Source: Oscillibacter valericigenes Sjm18-20 (lineage in GTDB: Bacteria > Bacillota > Clostridia > Oscillospirales > Oscillospiraceae). Taken from it: 64,000 nt of DNA. The DNA lies in assembly GCA_000283575.1 (NCBI GenBank), contig AP012044.1, positions 2,976,001-3,040,000 of the forward strand, read 5' to 3'. Below are positions 51,261-59,720 of the stretch, piece by piece. Made by a program: the position numbers and the translations under genes. Numbering within the stretch: the first letter of the stretch is position 1; each line of letters opens with the position of its first letter. The notes under the pieces were generated by a model. That model saw only the letters and a program-made list of their open reading frames with translations, ran no database searches and was not told the origin of the DNA.

Positions 51261-52469
51261 ATGATTGAAGTAACTGGCGCGCACAACAGCGCCCTCTGCT
51301 ATACAGACGAATTGGAAAAGACGGCGGCTGGTCAGATCAGGGCCGTCTGCGATCAGGCAGCGTTTGCCGAAAGCAAGATACGTATTATGCCGGATGTCCA
51401 CGCCGGTATGGGCTGCACCATCGGCACCACCATGACCATCACGGACAAGATCGTCCCCGGTATGGTGGGTGTGGATATTGGCTGTGGGATGGAGACTGTA
51501 CGCCTTGCAGAGCGTGAAATAGACTTCTTCAAGCTGGACGCGCTGATCCGCCGAGAAATCCCCTGCGGTCGTGAAATTCGTGATGTGCCCCACGCCCTGA
51601 ACAGCGAGATCGATCTGACGAAGCTGCGCTGCTCGCCCTATGTAAAGCTGGAGCGGGCACGCCGGAGCATCGGCACACTGGGCGGCGGCAATCACTTCAT
51701 CGAGGTGGACAGGACCGAACGCGGTGAGCTATATCTCGTCGTCCACTCCGGCAGCCGCCATATCGGCAATGAGGTGGCAAAATACTATCAGGACGAGGGC
51801 TTTCACGCGCTGTGTGGCAACGCCCGCTTTCAAATCGATGAAACAATCCGGCAAATGAAAGAATCCGGCGACACAAAGGAAATACACAAGACGATCAAGG
51901 AACTGAAAAAGCGGCGGGCCATGTTGACACCCATTCCCAAGGACCTGGCCTATGTGGAGGGCTTGTTGTTCGATGACTATATCCATGATATGCGGATTAT
52001 CCAGCAGTTCGCCGTGCTAAACCGCAAGGCGATGACAGAGGTTATCCTGCGGGGTATGGGACTTACCCGCGTGGAGGAGTTTACTACCATCCATAACTAT
52101 ATTGACACAGATGCCATGATCCTTCGCAAGGGCGCGGTGTCGGCAAAGTCGGGGGAAAAGCTTTTGATCCCCATCAATATGCGGGACGGCAGCCTAATCT
52201 GTATTGGAAAGGGAAATCCGGACTGGAACTGCTCGGCTCCTCACGGTGCCGGTCGACTTATGAGTCGGAAAGATGCCTTTTCCACACTATCCATGGAGGA
52301 ATACAAAACAGAAATGGAGGGCGTTTATACCACCTGCGTTGTGCCGGACACGCTGGATGAATCCCCGATGGCATACAAAAGCATGGAAGAAATCGTCGCA
52401 CAGATTGGCCCCACCACAGAAATTGTGGAGCGAATCCGGCCGATCTATAATTTCAAGGCGTTGGAGTAG
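51261..52469 (+). CDS. rtcB: RtcB RNA-splicing ligase
   Basis: 402 residues, the length of the bacterial enzyme, with a TAAGGAG site. The metal- and GTP-binding motifs are all there: IMPDVHAGMGCTIGTTM, VGVDIGCGMETVRL (Asp and Cys), TLGGGNHFIEVD, VVHSGSRHIGNEVA, RKGAVSAKSGEKLLIP, and CSAPHGAGRLMSRK with the His that is guanylylated. RtcB joins RNA ends with 2',3'-cyclic phosphate to 5'-OH ends, as made by toxins that cut tRNA. It follows the TROVE gene by 21 bases in one operon. No rtcA or prfH gene is seen nearby. Confidence 0.95.
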   Translation: MIEVTGAHNSALCYTDELEKTAAGQIRAVCDQAAFAESKIRIMPDVHAGMGCTIGTTMTITDKIVPGMVGVDIGCGMETVRLAEREIDFFKLDALIRREIPCGREIRDVPHALNSEIDLTKLRCSPYVKLERARRSIGTLGGGNHFIEVDRTERGELYLVVHSGSRHIGNEVAKYYQDEGFHALCGNARFQIDETIRQMKESGDTKEIHKTIKELKKRRAMLTPIPKDLAYVEGLLFDDYIHDMRIIQQFAVLNRKAMTEVILRGMGLTRVEEFTTIHNYIDTDAMILRKGAVSAKSGEKLLIPINMRDGSLICIGKGNPDWNCSAPHGAGRLMSRKDAFSTLSMEEYKTEMEGVYTTCVVPDTLDESPMAYKSMEEIVAQIGPTTEIVERIRPIYNFKALE

Positions 52470-52489
52470 TGAGTTGCAAACCTCAGAAA

Positions 52490-52800
52490 TAGAAGCCGTG
52501 TTTTCTTTGTTTACAGTCCCGCAGATTCTGAGAAATTGTTCTTACGAATAAGCCTTGCATAAGTGCTTTCTCGGAGTTGCAATCCAACCAGCCTGAAACA
52601 AAAACGCTTCCTATTTCAACACCGGCGATCAGTTACAGCATGAAATGGGAAGCGTTTTTGACCACATAGATTACCACAGACAAGCTTGGAACACACGGAG
52701 AGCATGTGGTCAAAGAGGCTCAGAAAGTAAGCAATCACAAGCCGAAACAACTATAAACGATTATAAATAAACGGAAGAAGTTTTAAATTCGTATTTGTGA
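52490..52800. repeat. Cassette-associated repeat module, copy 3
   Basis: Twenty-odd bases after the rtcB stop the sequence resumes the pattern of copy 2: TTCTTTGTTTACAGTCCCGC, CCTTGCATAAG, GGAGTTGCAATCCAACCAG, CTGAAACAAAAACGCTTCC, a loop, GGAAGCGTTTTTGACCACAT and AGATTACCACA, then GGAACAC, AAAGTAAG and AAGAAGTTTTAAATTCG. The base of the stem is the same (AAACGCTTCC/GGAAGCGTTT) while the loop is different. This ends the fic-to-rtcB region. Confidence 0.6.
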
Positions 52801-52820
52801 TACTCAGCGGAAGGGTTTCA

Positions 52821-53828
52821 TCAGAATTTCATCCTGACATCCGCTTTGAAAAGCTTTCTTGAAGGGTTACCCTCCACGCGGTAAAAGCGCAGATTTCTCA
52901 CGTCGTAGACCGCTGCCCAGACGGTATCAGCGTTTGTTTTGCGGTCGTATTGGCAGATGAAGCCGTATTTGCCGGACAGAACATCCTCGCAGAAATCCAG
53001 CGAATACGCACCGTCATGTTCCGCCAGAGCGTTCCGTGCCGTCTCGTACCGCTCCTCCGCACGCCAGCTGTCCACATCGGTCGGGGTGCGGTATTCCTTC
53101 ATCGCCTCGGAATGGAAGCAGTTCGCTGCGGCGACAAAATGCGCGCCAGGCTTCGGCCGGATCACTTCAAGCTTTGCGGGGTTGCATTCGACTACGGCAA
53201 TTTTGCCGTTTCTGTCGGCAAGGGTGATCGTCTGCGCGGAGGCAATGGGCAGATTTTTGAGTGCATCAATCGCCTCCTGGGTCGTCGCACATTTTTCCAG
53301 GATATATCGCGTCAGCATCCCGGCGTTCAGTCCCGGCTTTCGGATATGCGGGTAGAGGAAGGTTAGCGCGGCGGCAAGCCCTTTTTCATTCATGCCGTCC
53401 TCGATCTGGATAAATGCGGTGGTGTTGCCGTTGAACGCATAGGCACAGGAGAGCGCATAGAGGCAGTTGCTATAGAGCTTTTCGAGGCTAACAAGGAAAT
53501 CACTGTTTTTACACAAGATAATATTTGTCCCGTCGGCAACCGCAAAGGCCGTGCAGTGGTGATCCGTCTCAAAGCAGTACATGGGAAGCAGTAGATTTGC
53601 AATATTCTCAAGCGGGCTGCCCTGGCCGTCGGCCATGCCCTTGATCTCATCCAGAACTTCAGGATAATACTTCCGATAGACCGGCAGGCAGCTCTTTGTG
53701 AACGCTTTCAGCTCGTCTGTGATTGTGAAAGTCGGGCTGCCGCTGATAATCGTTCCGTGATTTTTCAGCAGCGCTCCGTACTTAAAGCCTGCCTCATAGT
53801 GCGAACCCTTGAATCTTCCGTGATACAT
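52821..53828 (-). CDS. C45-family peptidase / acyl-CoA:6-APA acyltransferase-like Ntn hydrolase
   Basis: About 335 residues from the ATG at 53828 (MYHGRFKGSHYEAGFKYGAL). The nucleophile Cys probably lies in CFETDHHCTAFAVADGTNII; in this family the chain is cut before a Cys in a C-T-x-F/A setting. Further family features are CKNSDFLVSLEK, GMNEKGLAAALTFLYP and RYILEKCATTQEAIDALKNL. These enzymes cleave linear amides such as peptides or acylated amino acids; the substrate cannot be told. It is a single gene convergent with the rtcB operon. Confidence 0.75.
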   Translation of the reverse strand: MYHGRFKGSHYEAGFKYGALLKNHGTIISGSPTFTITDELKAFTKSCLPVYRKYYPEVLDEIKGMADGQGSPLENIANLLLPMYCFETDHHCTAFAVADGTNIILCKNSDFLVSLEKLYSNCLYALSCAYAFNGNTTAFIQIEDGMNEKGLAAALTFLYPHIRKPGLNAGMLTRYILEKCATTQEAIDALKNLPIASAQTITLADRNGKIAVVECNPAKLEVIRPKPGAHFVAAANCFHSEAMKEYRTPTDVDSWRAEERYETARNALAEHDGAYSLDFCEDVLSGKYGFICQYDRKTNADTVWAAVYDVRNLRFYRVEGNPSRKLFKADVRMKF

Positions 53829-53930
53829 ATTCACTTCAACTCCATTTTTGTGATTGGAGAGTGACGTCATCTCTGAAAACAAGGGTAAATCAATAAAAAT
53901 TTCTTGTCAACAGCTATATTAATTTCGCTA

Positions 53931-53963
53931 AAAAACGCGGAGCGGTCACCGACCGCTCCGCGC
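53931..53963 (-). terminator. Terminator of the GNAT gene
   Basis: CGCGGAGCGGTC / GACCGCTCCGCG, a perfect 12-base stem with a 3-base loop (53937-53963), followed on the minus strand by six T. It lies just after the acetyltransferase stop. Confidence 0.85.
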
Positions 53964-53981
53964 GCGCGATATGAAATTGGG

Positions 53982-54605
53982 TTACACCAGCTGCCCCGGC
54001 AGCTTAAGCTTTTCCTTGGGCGGAAACTGCGCGTCGAAGGCTTCGGCTTCTTTTTCATCCACGAAGTAGCCCTCCGGGTCCTTGTAGGTGCCGGAGATGC
54101 CGTCCAGAAAGCCGGGACTTAGCTCGCAGATCAGAAAATAGGGAACCTCAGCGTCGCGTGGCTCGGCAAAATAGTGGATGCCCTTCGTACTTGCCACCAC
54201 GAAACCGGACTTACCGTAGAAGTCGATGTTGCCGGTGATGGCCAGCGCGCCCGCGCCCAGCTTTTTGGCCTCGTTCATGGAGTGGCGCAACAATATTGTG
54301 CCGTAGCCCTGTCGTTTCCACTCCGGCGCAATGCTGATGGGGCCGAAGGTCATGATGGGAATGCTTCTGCCGTCATCGGCGTAGATCTCAGAGCGGACAT
54401 ACATCACATGGCCAATCAGTCTACCGCGGCGCTCCATCACGAAATCCAGCTCCGGAACAAAATCCGGCTTGCCGCGAAAGGTGTGCAGGACATAATGCTC
54501 CAGACACCCGGGGCGGTAGACATTCCAAAACGCCTCGCGCGTCAGATTTTCAGCTTCGCGGTAATCGCCTGTTGTTTCCAAACGGATGGTATATTCGTTT
54601 TGCAT
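53982..54605 (-). CDS. GNAT-family N-acetyltransferase
   Basis: About 207 residues from the ATG at 54605 (GGAGG site). The acetyl-CoA site is visible: IMTFGPISIAPEWKRQGYGT, ILLRHSMNEAKKLGAGALAI (Q/RxxGxG/A motif as KRQGYGT), with ITGNIDFYGKSGFVVASTKG after it. The C-terminal 60 residues (DPEGYFVDEKEAEAFDAQFP) are a family-specific tail. It acetylates an unknown small molecule. Monocistronic with its own terminator. Confidence 0.85.
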   Translation of the reverse strand: MQNEYTIRLETTGDYREAENLTREAFWNVYRPGCLEHYVLHTFRGKPDFVPELDFVMERRGRLIGHVMYVRSEIYADDGRSIPIMTFGPISIAPEWKRQGYGTILLRHSMNEAKKLGAGALAITGNIDFYGKSGFVVASTKGIHYFAEPRDAEVPYFLICELSPGFLDGISGTYKDPEGYFVDEKEAEAFDAQFPPKEKLKLPGQLV

Positions 54606-54826
54606 GGTTTTTCCTCCTAAAATTGATGGATTCAATTCCGGAAGGTTCAAGATGTGTTCAGCAAACCTCCCGGTCAGCCGACAATCTCCAAGGTGTTGTT
54701 TTTCAAACAGCAGTCTCCTAAATGATATATTTGATCAGGCTTTGAGCCTCATCACGGCTTCATTATAGTACCTCGGCCTTGAGAACGCAAGAGGTAGTTT
54801 GGAAATGCCTCCAGCAGTCAAAGCGG

Positions 54827-54846
54827 CGGGACTCGTTCGAGCCCCG
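54827..54846. repeat. GC-rich inverted repeat beside the integrase gene end
   Basis: CGGGACTCG-TT-CGAGCCCCG with one mismatch, reading like the T-arm of a tRNA (TTCGAGC). It stands 70 bases beyond the integrase stop. Attachment sites often lie here, so it might be an att half-site, but it has no matching second copy that I found in the window. The rest of 54606-54918 is empty. Confidence 0.3.
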
Positions 54847-54918
54847 TCGGAGAGGTTTTAATTTGTTGTTCTTCGTCTTGTTGATATAGTTCCCCATCGT
54901 ATGGCGAGGTAGGTCGGG

Positions 54919-55890
54919 TCAGAGTCGGAGCATGGCTCCCAGTTGATCCGCTGCTTTTTGCAGTTCTTCATTGGTGGACACACTTGCGTCGGACGCGGGT
55001 ACATTTTTCCCGTTTTTGGGCAGATACTCTGCATAGGCATACCGGGTCGTGTAAGGGCGAGTGTGGCCAAGCAGCGCCGACACTGTTTTGGCTTCCATTT
55101 TGCTTTCCAGCGCGTGGACAGCGACCGTGTGCCGCAAATCTTCAAAGCGAATATGGTCAAGTCCTGCTTTTTCGATGATCCGTTGGTGCAGCAGGCGTAC
55201 CATGGCGGGCGCGTAAGGCTTTCGTGTACCGGGGTGGACAAATATTGCCTCGCTGCTGGGGTGCCGGTTATGATCCTGCCGGAGCAGAGCAATCGTCTCT
55301 GGGCTCAGGGGAATTTGCCGCGTGTCGCCACCATAGTCTTTCAGGCTACCCTTCACCACACTGCGCCCTGACCACACGGTGAGGATACCGGTCCGCTCAT
55401 CCAGATCGCTCCATTTTAAGGCAAGAAGTTCCCGTTGACGCAGACCAATGGTCAGCATAAGCGTGAACATGGGCAGATAGCCCAGCGCTTCTGCGGCATC
55501 CAGATAGTCCTCGACCTCCGAGTCTCCGAGCACGCTTGCCTTGACCTTCCGCTGCGTGGGGTAGTGGAAGGCTCGTGCAGGATTGTCGATCATCAGATTG
55601 GCTGCGACGGTGCTGTCGAGACATTCCTGCAGGCAGCGATGGATGTGGCGTATGGTAACCTCGCTCAAGCCGGGGTATTCCACGCTCTCGGGACGGTGGC
55701 TGCCGAAGCGTTTGCGCTCGTCGAAAAAGCGGCAGATCTGCGCCTCGGTCAAGTCGGAGAGCGGAATGTCGCCTAGCTTGGTCAGGATGTGGTTTTGCAG
55801 GACATAGCGCTTGGCCTCGTAGGTTGTGGGGCGCACCTTGGGGCGGACGTCGGTTTCCATCCACCGCGCCGCCCATTCCTTCATCGTCAT
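54919..55890 (-). CDS. Tyrosine-type site-specific recombinase
   Basis: About 323 residues from the ATG at 55890, with a GGAGGG site. The N-terminal arm/core-binding domain (MKEWAARWMETDVRPKVRPT, LTEAQICRFFDERKRFG) is followed by the catalytic domain: Arg in LTIGLRQRELLALKWSDLD, Lys region VVKGSLKDYGGDTRQIPLS, HxxR as FEDLRHTVAVHALES, GHTRPYTTRYAYAEYL with His and Tyr. Integrases of this kind move phages and integrative elements of Firmicutes. Its start overlaps the stop of the upstream, shorter recombinase gene by four bases. Confidence 0.85.
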   Translation of the reverse strand: MTMKEWAARWMETDVRPKVRPTTYEAKRYVLQNHILTKLGDIPLSDLTEAQICRFFDERKRFGSHRPESVEYPGLSEVTIRHIHRCLQECLDSTVAANLMIDNPARAFHYPTQRKVKASVLGDSEVEDYLDAAEALGYLPMFTLMLTIGLRQRELLALKWSDLDERTGILTVWSGRSVVKGSLKDYGGDTRQIPLSPETIALLRQDHNRHPSSEAIFVHPGTRKPYAPAMVRLLHQRIIEKAGLDHIRFEDLRHTVAVHALESKMEAKTVSALLGHTRPYTTRYAYAEYLPKNGKNVPASDASVSTNEELQKAADQLGAMLRL

Positions 55891-56600
55891 AGTTTTCCCT
55901 CCATACATTGCGTTTGCAGATCGCGGAAGCCCAGCTTTGGCATCCGCGCCTGTTCCAATAGCTTTCTGTGCAGGTAATAAAACTCGTGCAGACGGAACGG
56001 CTCACCGGTCTTAGGATTGAGGAAGGCATGGGGGATGTCCGGGTGCCGCTCATGCTCCGCAGTCAGCAGGGAGACGGCCTGTTCATCCAGCGTCAGCAGC
56101 CGCTTGCCCCGCAGAATATATCGGTGCTGTAAATTGAAGTCGGCCCACAGCAGTGTGAACAGTTCACATTGCCGCAGGCCGACGGTAAGTCCAATATAAA
56201 TGATGGGTAGCACACCCTCGCACTCCGCCGCGTCCAGATAACGGCGAATCTGTCCAGACCGGACCCGCATGGCAGGCCTGCGTTCCGAGGTCGGGACTTC
56301 GCATAAGTCCGCCGGATTGACGTCGAGGAACCCATCCTTGCAGGCGTCGTCCAGACAGTGCCGAAGGAGCAGATGAACGCACCAGATACTGCGGGAACTA
56401 AGCCCGCTTTCCGCCAGCGCTTTATAAAAGGCACTGATGTGATGTGGCTTCAGCTCGGCGAGCTTGATTTTCCCGATGCCGGGGACGATGTGCCGGAAAA
56501 TCAGGTTGCGATACCCACCCTCGGTGCTGGCATGCCACTTTCCGGCGTTCCGCGCAAACCAGATTTCTGCCCACGCGCCGACTGTGTATTCTTCCTGCAT
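55887..56600 (-). CDS. Tyrosine recombinase lacking the catalytic C-terminus
   Basis: 237 residues from the ATG at 56600 (AAAAGGAGGCG site). It matches the layout of its neighbour: MQEEYTVGAWAEIWFARNAG, LAELKPHHISAFYKALAESG, LTVGLRQCELFTLLWADFNL with the first catalytic Arg. But the end is LGFRDLQTQCMEGKL where FxDLRHTxA is expected, so HxxR, the second His and the Tyr are missing. The overlap ATGA with the next gene suggests the two are expressed together; this protein may have become a DNA-binding partner, or it is a truncated relic. Confidence 0.7.
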   Translation of the reverse strand: MQEEYTVGAWAEIWFARNAGKWHASTEGGYRNLIFRHIVPGIGKIKLAELKPHHISAFYKALAESGLSSRSIWCVHLLLRHCLDDACKDGFLDVNPADLCEVPTSERRPAMRVRSGQIRRYLDAAECEGVLPIIYIGLTVGLRQCELFTLLWADFNLQHRYILRGKRLLTLDEQAVSLLTAEHERHPDIPHAFLNPKTGEPFRLHEFYYLHRKLLEQARMPKLGFRDLQTQCMEGKL

Positions 56601-56705
56601 TGTCCTCGCCTCCTTTTGCAATACGGACAATATCACAGAAAGAGGAAAATAGCTACTGCAAAGAGACTTTATCCCAGGAATAAAACATGGTATAATGATA
56701 AAAAA

Positions 56706-57254
56706 GTGCGAGGGAATATTGGTATCAAAAATCTTGCCAACGTGATTACTTTCACGCGGTTTCTGTTTGCAGTAGGAATGGTGCTGGCCGCTCCATTCTC
56801 CACCGCTTTTTGGACTTGCTATCTGTGCGGTGGAATCAGCGATCTGATGGATGGCGCGCTGGCCCGCAGGCTGAAAACGCAAAGCGCTGCCGGAGCGAAG
56901 TTGGACAGCGTGGCAGATCTGTTTTTTGCCGCGGCGATTGCAGTTTTCGCCGTGCGGTATCTCCCATTTCCCATATGGCTGTGGATCGGCGCCGCTTTCA
57001 TCGCGGCTTTGCGTCTTGCGGGCTATGCCAGCGGGTTTGTGAAACGCCAAACCTTTTCCGCCCTGCATACTTACGCGAACAAGGCCACGGGCGCGCTGAT
57101 TTTCACATTCCCGGTTCTGTATGCGGCGCTGGGGCTGACTGCCGCAGGTGTCATCCTGTGCCCTGCGGCGCTGTTATCGTCTCTGGAGGAACTCGTGATT
57201 ACCATAAACTCTCCGGTGCTGAACCGCGACTGCCGGGGCATCTTCCTAAAATAA
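56706..57254 (+). CDS. CDP-alcohol phosphatidyltransferase
   Basis: About 182 residues; the family start (IKNLANVITFTRFLFAVGMV) lies a few codons after a GTG at 56706, but no good ribosome site precedes it, so the true start is uncertain. The signature D-x2-D-G-x2-A-R-x8-G-x3-D-x3-D is complete: SDLMDGALARRLKTQSAAGA, KLDSVAD. Four or five helices follow. Members make phospholipids by joining CDP-diacylglycerol to an alcohol. It is divergent from the recombinases and followed by the HEAT-like gene at 25 bases. Confidence 0.8.
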   Translation: MRGNIGIKNLANVITFTRFLFAVGMVLAAPFSTAFWTCYLCGGISDLMDGALARRLKTQSAAGAKLDSVADLFFAAAIAVFAVRYLPFPIWLWIGAAFIAALRLAGYASGFVKRQTFSALHTYANKATGALIFTFPVLYAALGLTAAGVILCPAALLSSLEELVITINSPVLNRDCRGIFLK

Positions 57255-57278
57255 ACCACCTTTCAGGAGACCGGAAAT

Positions 57279-57737
57279 ATGACCGATCAAGAGAAACTGC
57301 TTGAGCGTCTGACCGACAAGGACGCCAAGTCCGCCTGCGCCTATGCGGATAAACTTGCGGCGGAAAGCCGGGAGAGCGACCGGTTTTATCCGTATCTCGA
57401 CGACTTCGTCGCGCTGTTGCACCATAAAAATTCGCTGGTACGGAACCGGGCTATCTCCATTCTTGCTGCCAACGCCCGCTGGGACAGCGAAAACCGCTAT
57501 GATGCTTTGATTGACGATTTCCTCGCCCATGTTACGGACGAAAAGCCCATTACAGCCCGACAGTGCATTCAGGCGCTGCCGGAAATCGCGACGGTGAAGT
57601 CAAACCTGATTTCCCGAATTCGAGAGGCGCTGAAAAATGCCGACCTTACCGGATACCGCGACAGTATGCGACCTCTGATTTTAAAGGATATCGTGAGCAC
57701 GCTGCAAAAGATAGCGGAACAGAAAAAGAAGATTTAG
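57279..57737 (+). CDS. HEAT-repeat-like helical protein
   Basis: 152 residues, all helical, with repeat-like segments LLHHKNSLVRNRAISILAAN, RYDALIDDFLAHVTDEKPIT, ARQCIQALPEIATVKSNLIS. This looks like a short HEAT solenoid of the kind often annotated as SufBD-like or unknown in Clostridia. It is in a run of plus-strand genes and is followed closely by a GNAT gene. The role is unknown, probably protein binding. Confidence 0.55.
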   Translation: MTDQEKLLERLTDKDAKSACAYADKLAAESRESDRFYPYLDDFVALLHHKNSLVRNRAISILAANARWDSENRYDALIDDFLAHVTDEKPITARQCIQALPEIATVKSNLISRIREALKNADLTGYRDSMRPLILKDIVSTLQKIAEQKKKI

Positions 57738-57752
57738 TTGAGGTGGGAGATT

Positions 57753-58340
57753 ATGGAGATTCGAGAGCTTGCGAAAGAGGAGTACGGCGCGGCGCTGGAT
57801 TTGGCGTGGGAGGTTTTTCAGAAGTTTGAAGTGCCGGACTACGCCCCGCAGGGCGTAAAGGCATTTTACGCCTCCATCCACGACCCGGACTACCTTGCTC
57901 AGTTGCGCATCTACGGCGCGCTTGATGGGGACGCGCTCATCGGCATTTTGGCCACCCGCAGCGGCGGCGCGCATATCGCGCTGTTCTTTGTGCGCGGCGC
58001 ATACCACCGTCATGGCGTGGGAAGGCAGCTGTTTTTCCGCGCCTGTCAGGAGAATCCCGCCGAACAGATGACAGTGAATTCCTCGCCCTATGCGGTGGAG
58101 GTTTACCGACGTTTGGGCTTTTGTGAGATAGACGCGGAGCAGACGACGGACGGCATCCGCTATACGCCCATGCTCTGCGTGACTCAGCGTGCGGACTGCC
58201 CCTGCAAACGTATGCGCTGCCAGCGGCATGGCGATTGCGTTTCCTGCCGGGAGCATCACAAAGCGGACAAAAAGAATACGGTCTACTGCCAGCAGCCTGT
58301 GAGAGAAGAGAAGTGCCGGCGCCGCAGGCGTGATTCCTAA
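57753..58340 (+). CDS. GNAT acetyltransferase with a Cys-rich tail
   Basis: 195 residues from the ATG at 57753 (GGTGGGAG site). The GNAT fold is seen in IGILATRSGGAHIALFFVRG, AYHRHGVGRQLFFRACQENP (RHGVGR acetyl-CoA loop) and YAVEVYRRLGFCEIDAEQTT. After about residue 150 comes a Cys-rich tail CPCKRMRCQRHGDCVSCREH, HKADKKNTVYCQ that recurs in many Clostridial small proteins and probably binds metal. The substrate is unknown. Confidence 0.8.
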   Translation: MEIRELAKEEYGAALDLAWEVFQKFEVPDYAPQGVKAFYASIHDPDYLAQLRIYGALDGDALIGILATRSGGAHIALFFVRGAYHRHGVGRQLFFRACQENPAEQMTVNSSPYAVEVYRRLGFCEIDAEQTTDGIRYTPMLCVTQRADCPCKRMRCQRHGDCVSCREHHKADKKNTVYCQQPVREEKCRRRRRDS

Positions 58341-58444
58341 TAAACACAATCGGGGAACAGAGCGGATAAAAGGCAGTCAGAAGCGGATAAAAGGCAGTCA
58401 GAATTTGAAATTGAGATTATTGATATAGAACGAAGGGATGCAGA

Positions 58445-58843
58445 ATGAAAAAAGCAACCGTTATTGCAAGGTTCCATAGTTCAATAGAAGCTGTTTGGAA
58501 TATAGTTACGGATAACACAGCCTTTGACTGGCGCAGTGATATCGTTAAAATAGAAGTATCTGACGATGGTAATCGTTTTACTGAATTTACGAAAGACGGA
58601 TTTGAAACTGAATTTACGATTGCACTCAAAAAGCCCTATGAACGCTATGAATTTGATATGAAAAATAAGAATATGGACGGTCATTGGATTGGGTTTTTTT
58701 CAAAAGACGGCTCTGGTACAAAAATTCAATTTACTGAAGAAGTTGAAGCCGCTAATCCCATTATGAATTTATTTGTAAAGGCGTATCTTAAAAAGCAGCA
58801 AGCAACTTATATTACGGATTTAAGAAAAGCAATGGGTGAATAA
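58445..58843 (+). CDS. SRPBCC-family (START-like) protein
   Basis: 132 residues. The pattern KKATVIARFHSSIEAVWNIV, TDNTAFDWRSDIVKIEVSDD, YEFDMKNKNMDGHWIGFFSK, GSGTKIQFTEEVEA and the final amphipathic helix AYLKKQQATYITDLRKAMGE is the polyketide-cyclase/START-like fold that holds a hydrophobic ligand. The ligand is unknown. The base composition is lower in GC than its neighbours. Confidence 0.8.
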   Translation: MKKATVIARFHSSIEAVWNIVTDNTAFDWRSDIVKIEVSDDGNRFTEFTKDGFETEFTIALKKPYERYEFDMKNKNMDGHWIGFFSKDGSGTKIQFTEEVEAANPIMNLFVKAYLKKQQATYITDLRKAMGE

Positions 58844-58944
58844 GGCGAGCACAAATCGTGGATTATCAATTTCCCGTTTGATATTGGAATCGCAGGCATA
58901 CGCGCTGCGTTCTTTTCGTATTTTGTTTCGACAAGGAGATTCCT

Positions 58945-59694
58945 ATGAAGTACATTCTACTGACCCCGGAAAATCTGGAGCGGGAGCATATCTGCTGCGC
59001 CATCTCCAGTAATAAGGACCCGCAGGTGGCCGCCAAAAAGGCGTGGCTGCGGGACAGATTGGACGAAGGACTGGTCTTTCTCAAGGCGGCAGAGCGCGGC
59101 AAATGCTTTATCGAATACCTTCCGGCGGAGTATGCGTGGGTTCCCATCGAGGCGGCGGGGTATCTCTACATAGATTGTTTCTGGGTGTCCGGTGCGCTCA
59201 AGGGCCACGGCTACGCAAACGACTTGATGGAGCGCTGTATCGCCGACGGGAAAGCGCAGGGGCGGCGCGGCCTTTGCGTGATCGCATCAAAGAAAAAGCA
59301 GCCGTTTTTATCAGATCCCAAGTATCTTACCTACAAGGGTTTCCGGCTGGCGGATACGGCGGAGCCGTTTTTCACGCTGCTGTATCTGCCCTTTGACAAG
59401 AGCGCACCTGTGCCGCAGTTCAGGCCCTGCGCCAAAACGCCGCATATTGACGAGAACGGTTTTGTGCTCTATTATACCGCAGGTTGTCCCTATACGGCGA
59501 AATATGTGCCGCTTATCGAAAGCTCGGCGAAGAACGCGGGCATCCCGTTCAAAAGTATTCTGCTGGAGAACCGGGAGCGGGCTCAAAACGCGCCCGCGGC
59601 GTGGACAAACTACGCGTTTTTTTATAACGGAAATTACGTCACCAACGAGATATTGTCGGAGAAGAAATTTCTTGCGCTGGCGGCGGAAAAATGA
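58945..59694 (+). CDS. GNAT acetyltransferase fused to a YoaP domain (paralogue 1)
   Basis: 249 residues, AAGGAG site. The first half is a GNAT domain (FIEYLPAEYAWVPIEAAGYL, GALKGHGYANDLMERCIADG with the KGHGYA loop). The second half (FVLYYTAGCPYTAKYVPLIE, SSAKNAGIPFKSILLENRER, AWTNYAFFYNGNYVTNEIL) is the YoaP domain with a thioredoxin-like look and a Cys-Pro near its start. A paralogue with the same layout lies at 62.45 kb; the two share about half of their recognisable positions. Function unknown. Confidence 0.82.
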   Translation: MKYILLTPENLEREHICCAISSNKDPQVAAKKAWLRDRLDEGLVFLKAAERGKCFIEYLPAEYAWVPIEAAGYLYIDCFWVSGALKGHGYANDLMERCIADGKAQGRRGLCVIASKKKQPFLSDPKYLTYKGFRLADTAEPFFTLLYLPFDKSAPVPQFRPCAKTPHIDENGFVLYYTAGCPYTAKYVPLIESSAKNAGIPFKSILLENRERAQNAPAAWTNYAFFYNGNYVTNEILSEKKFLALAAEK

Positions 59695-59720
59695 AAAACA
59701 GGAAAGAAGGTTAACTTGAT

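Noticed and set aside
51729..51986. Long open frames opposite the TROVE and RtcB genes on the minus strand (also 49755-51695)
   Set aside because: They are mirror frames of clearly conserved genes, with no ribosome site and atypical composition.
54827..54846. Integration site (att) of a phage or integrative element
   Set aside because: The inverted repeat looks like a tRNA T-arm, but no second copy and no complete tRNA are present, so it is listed only as a repeat.
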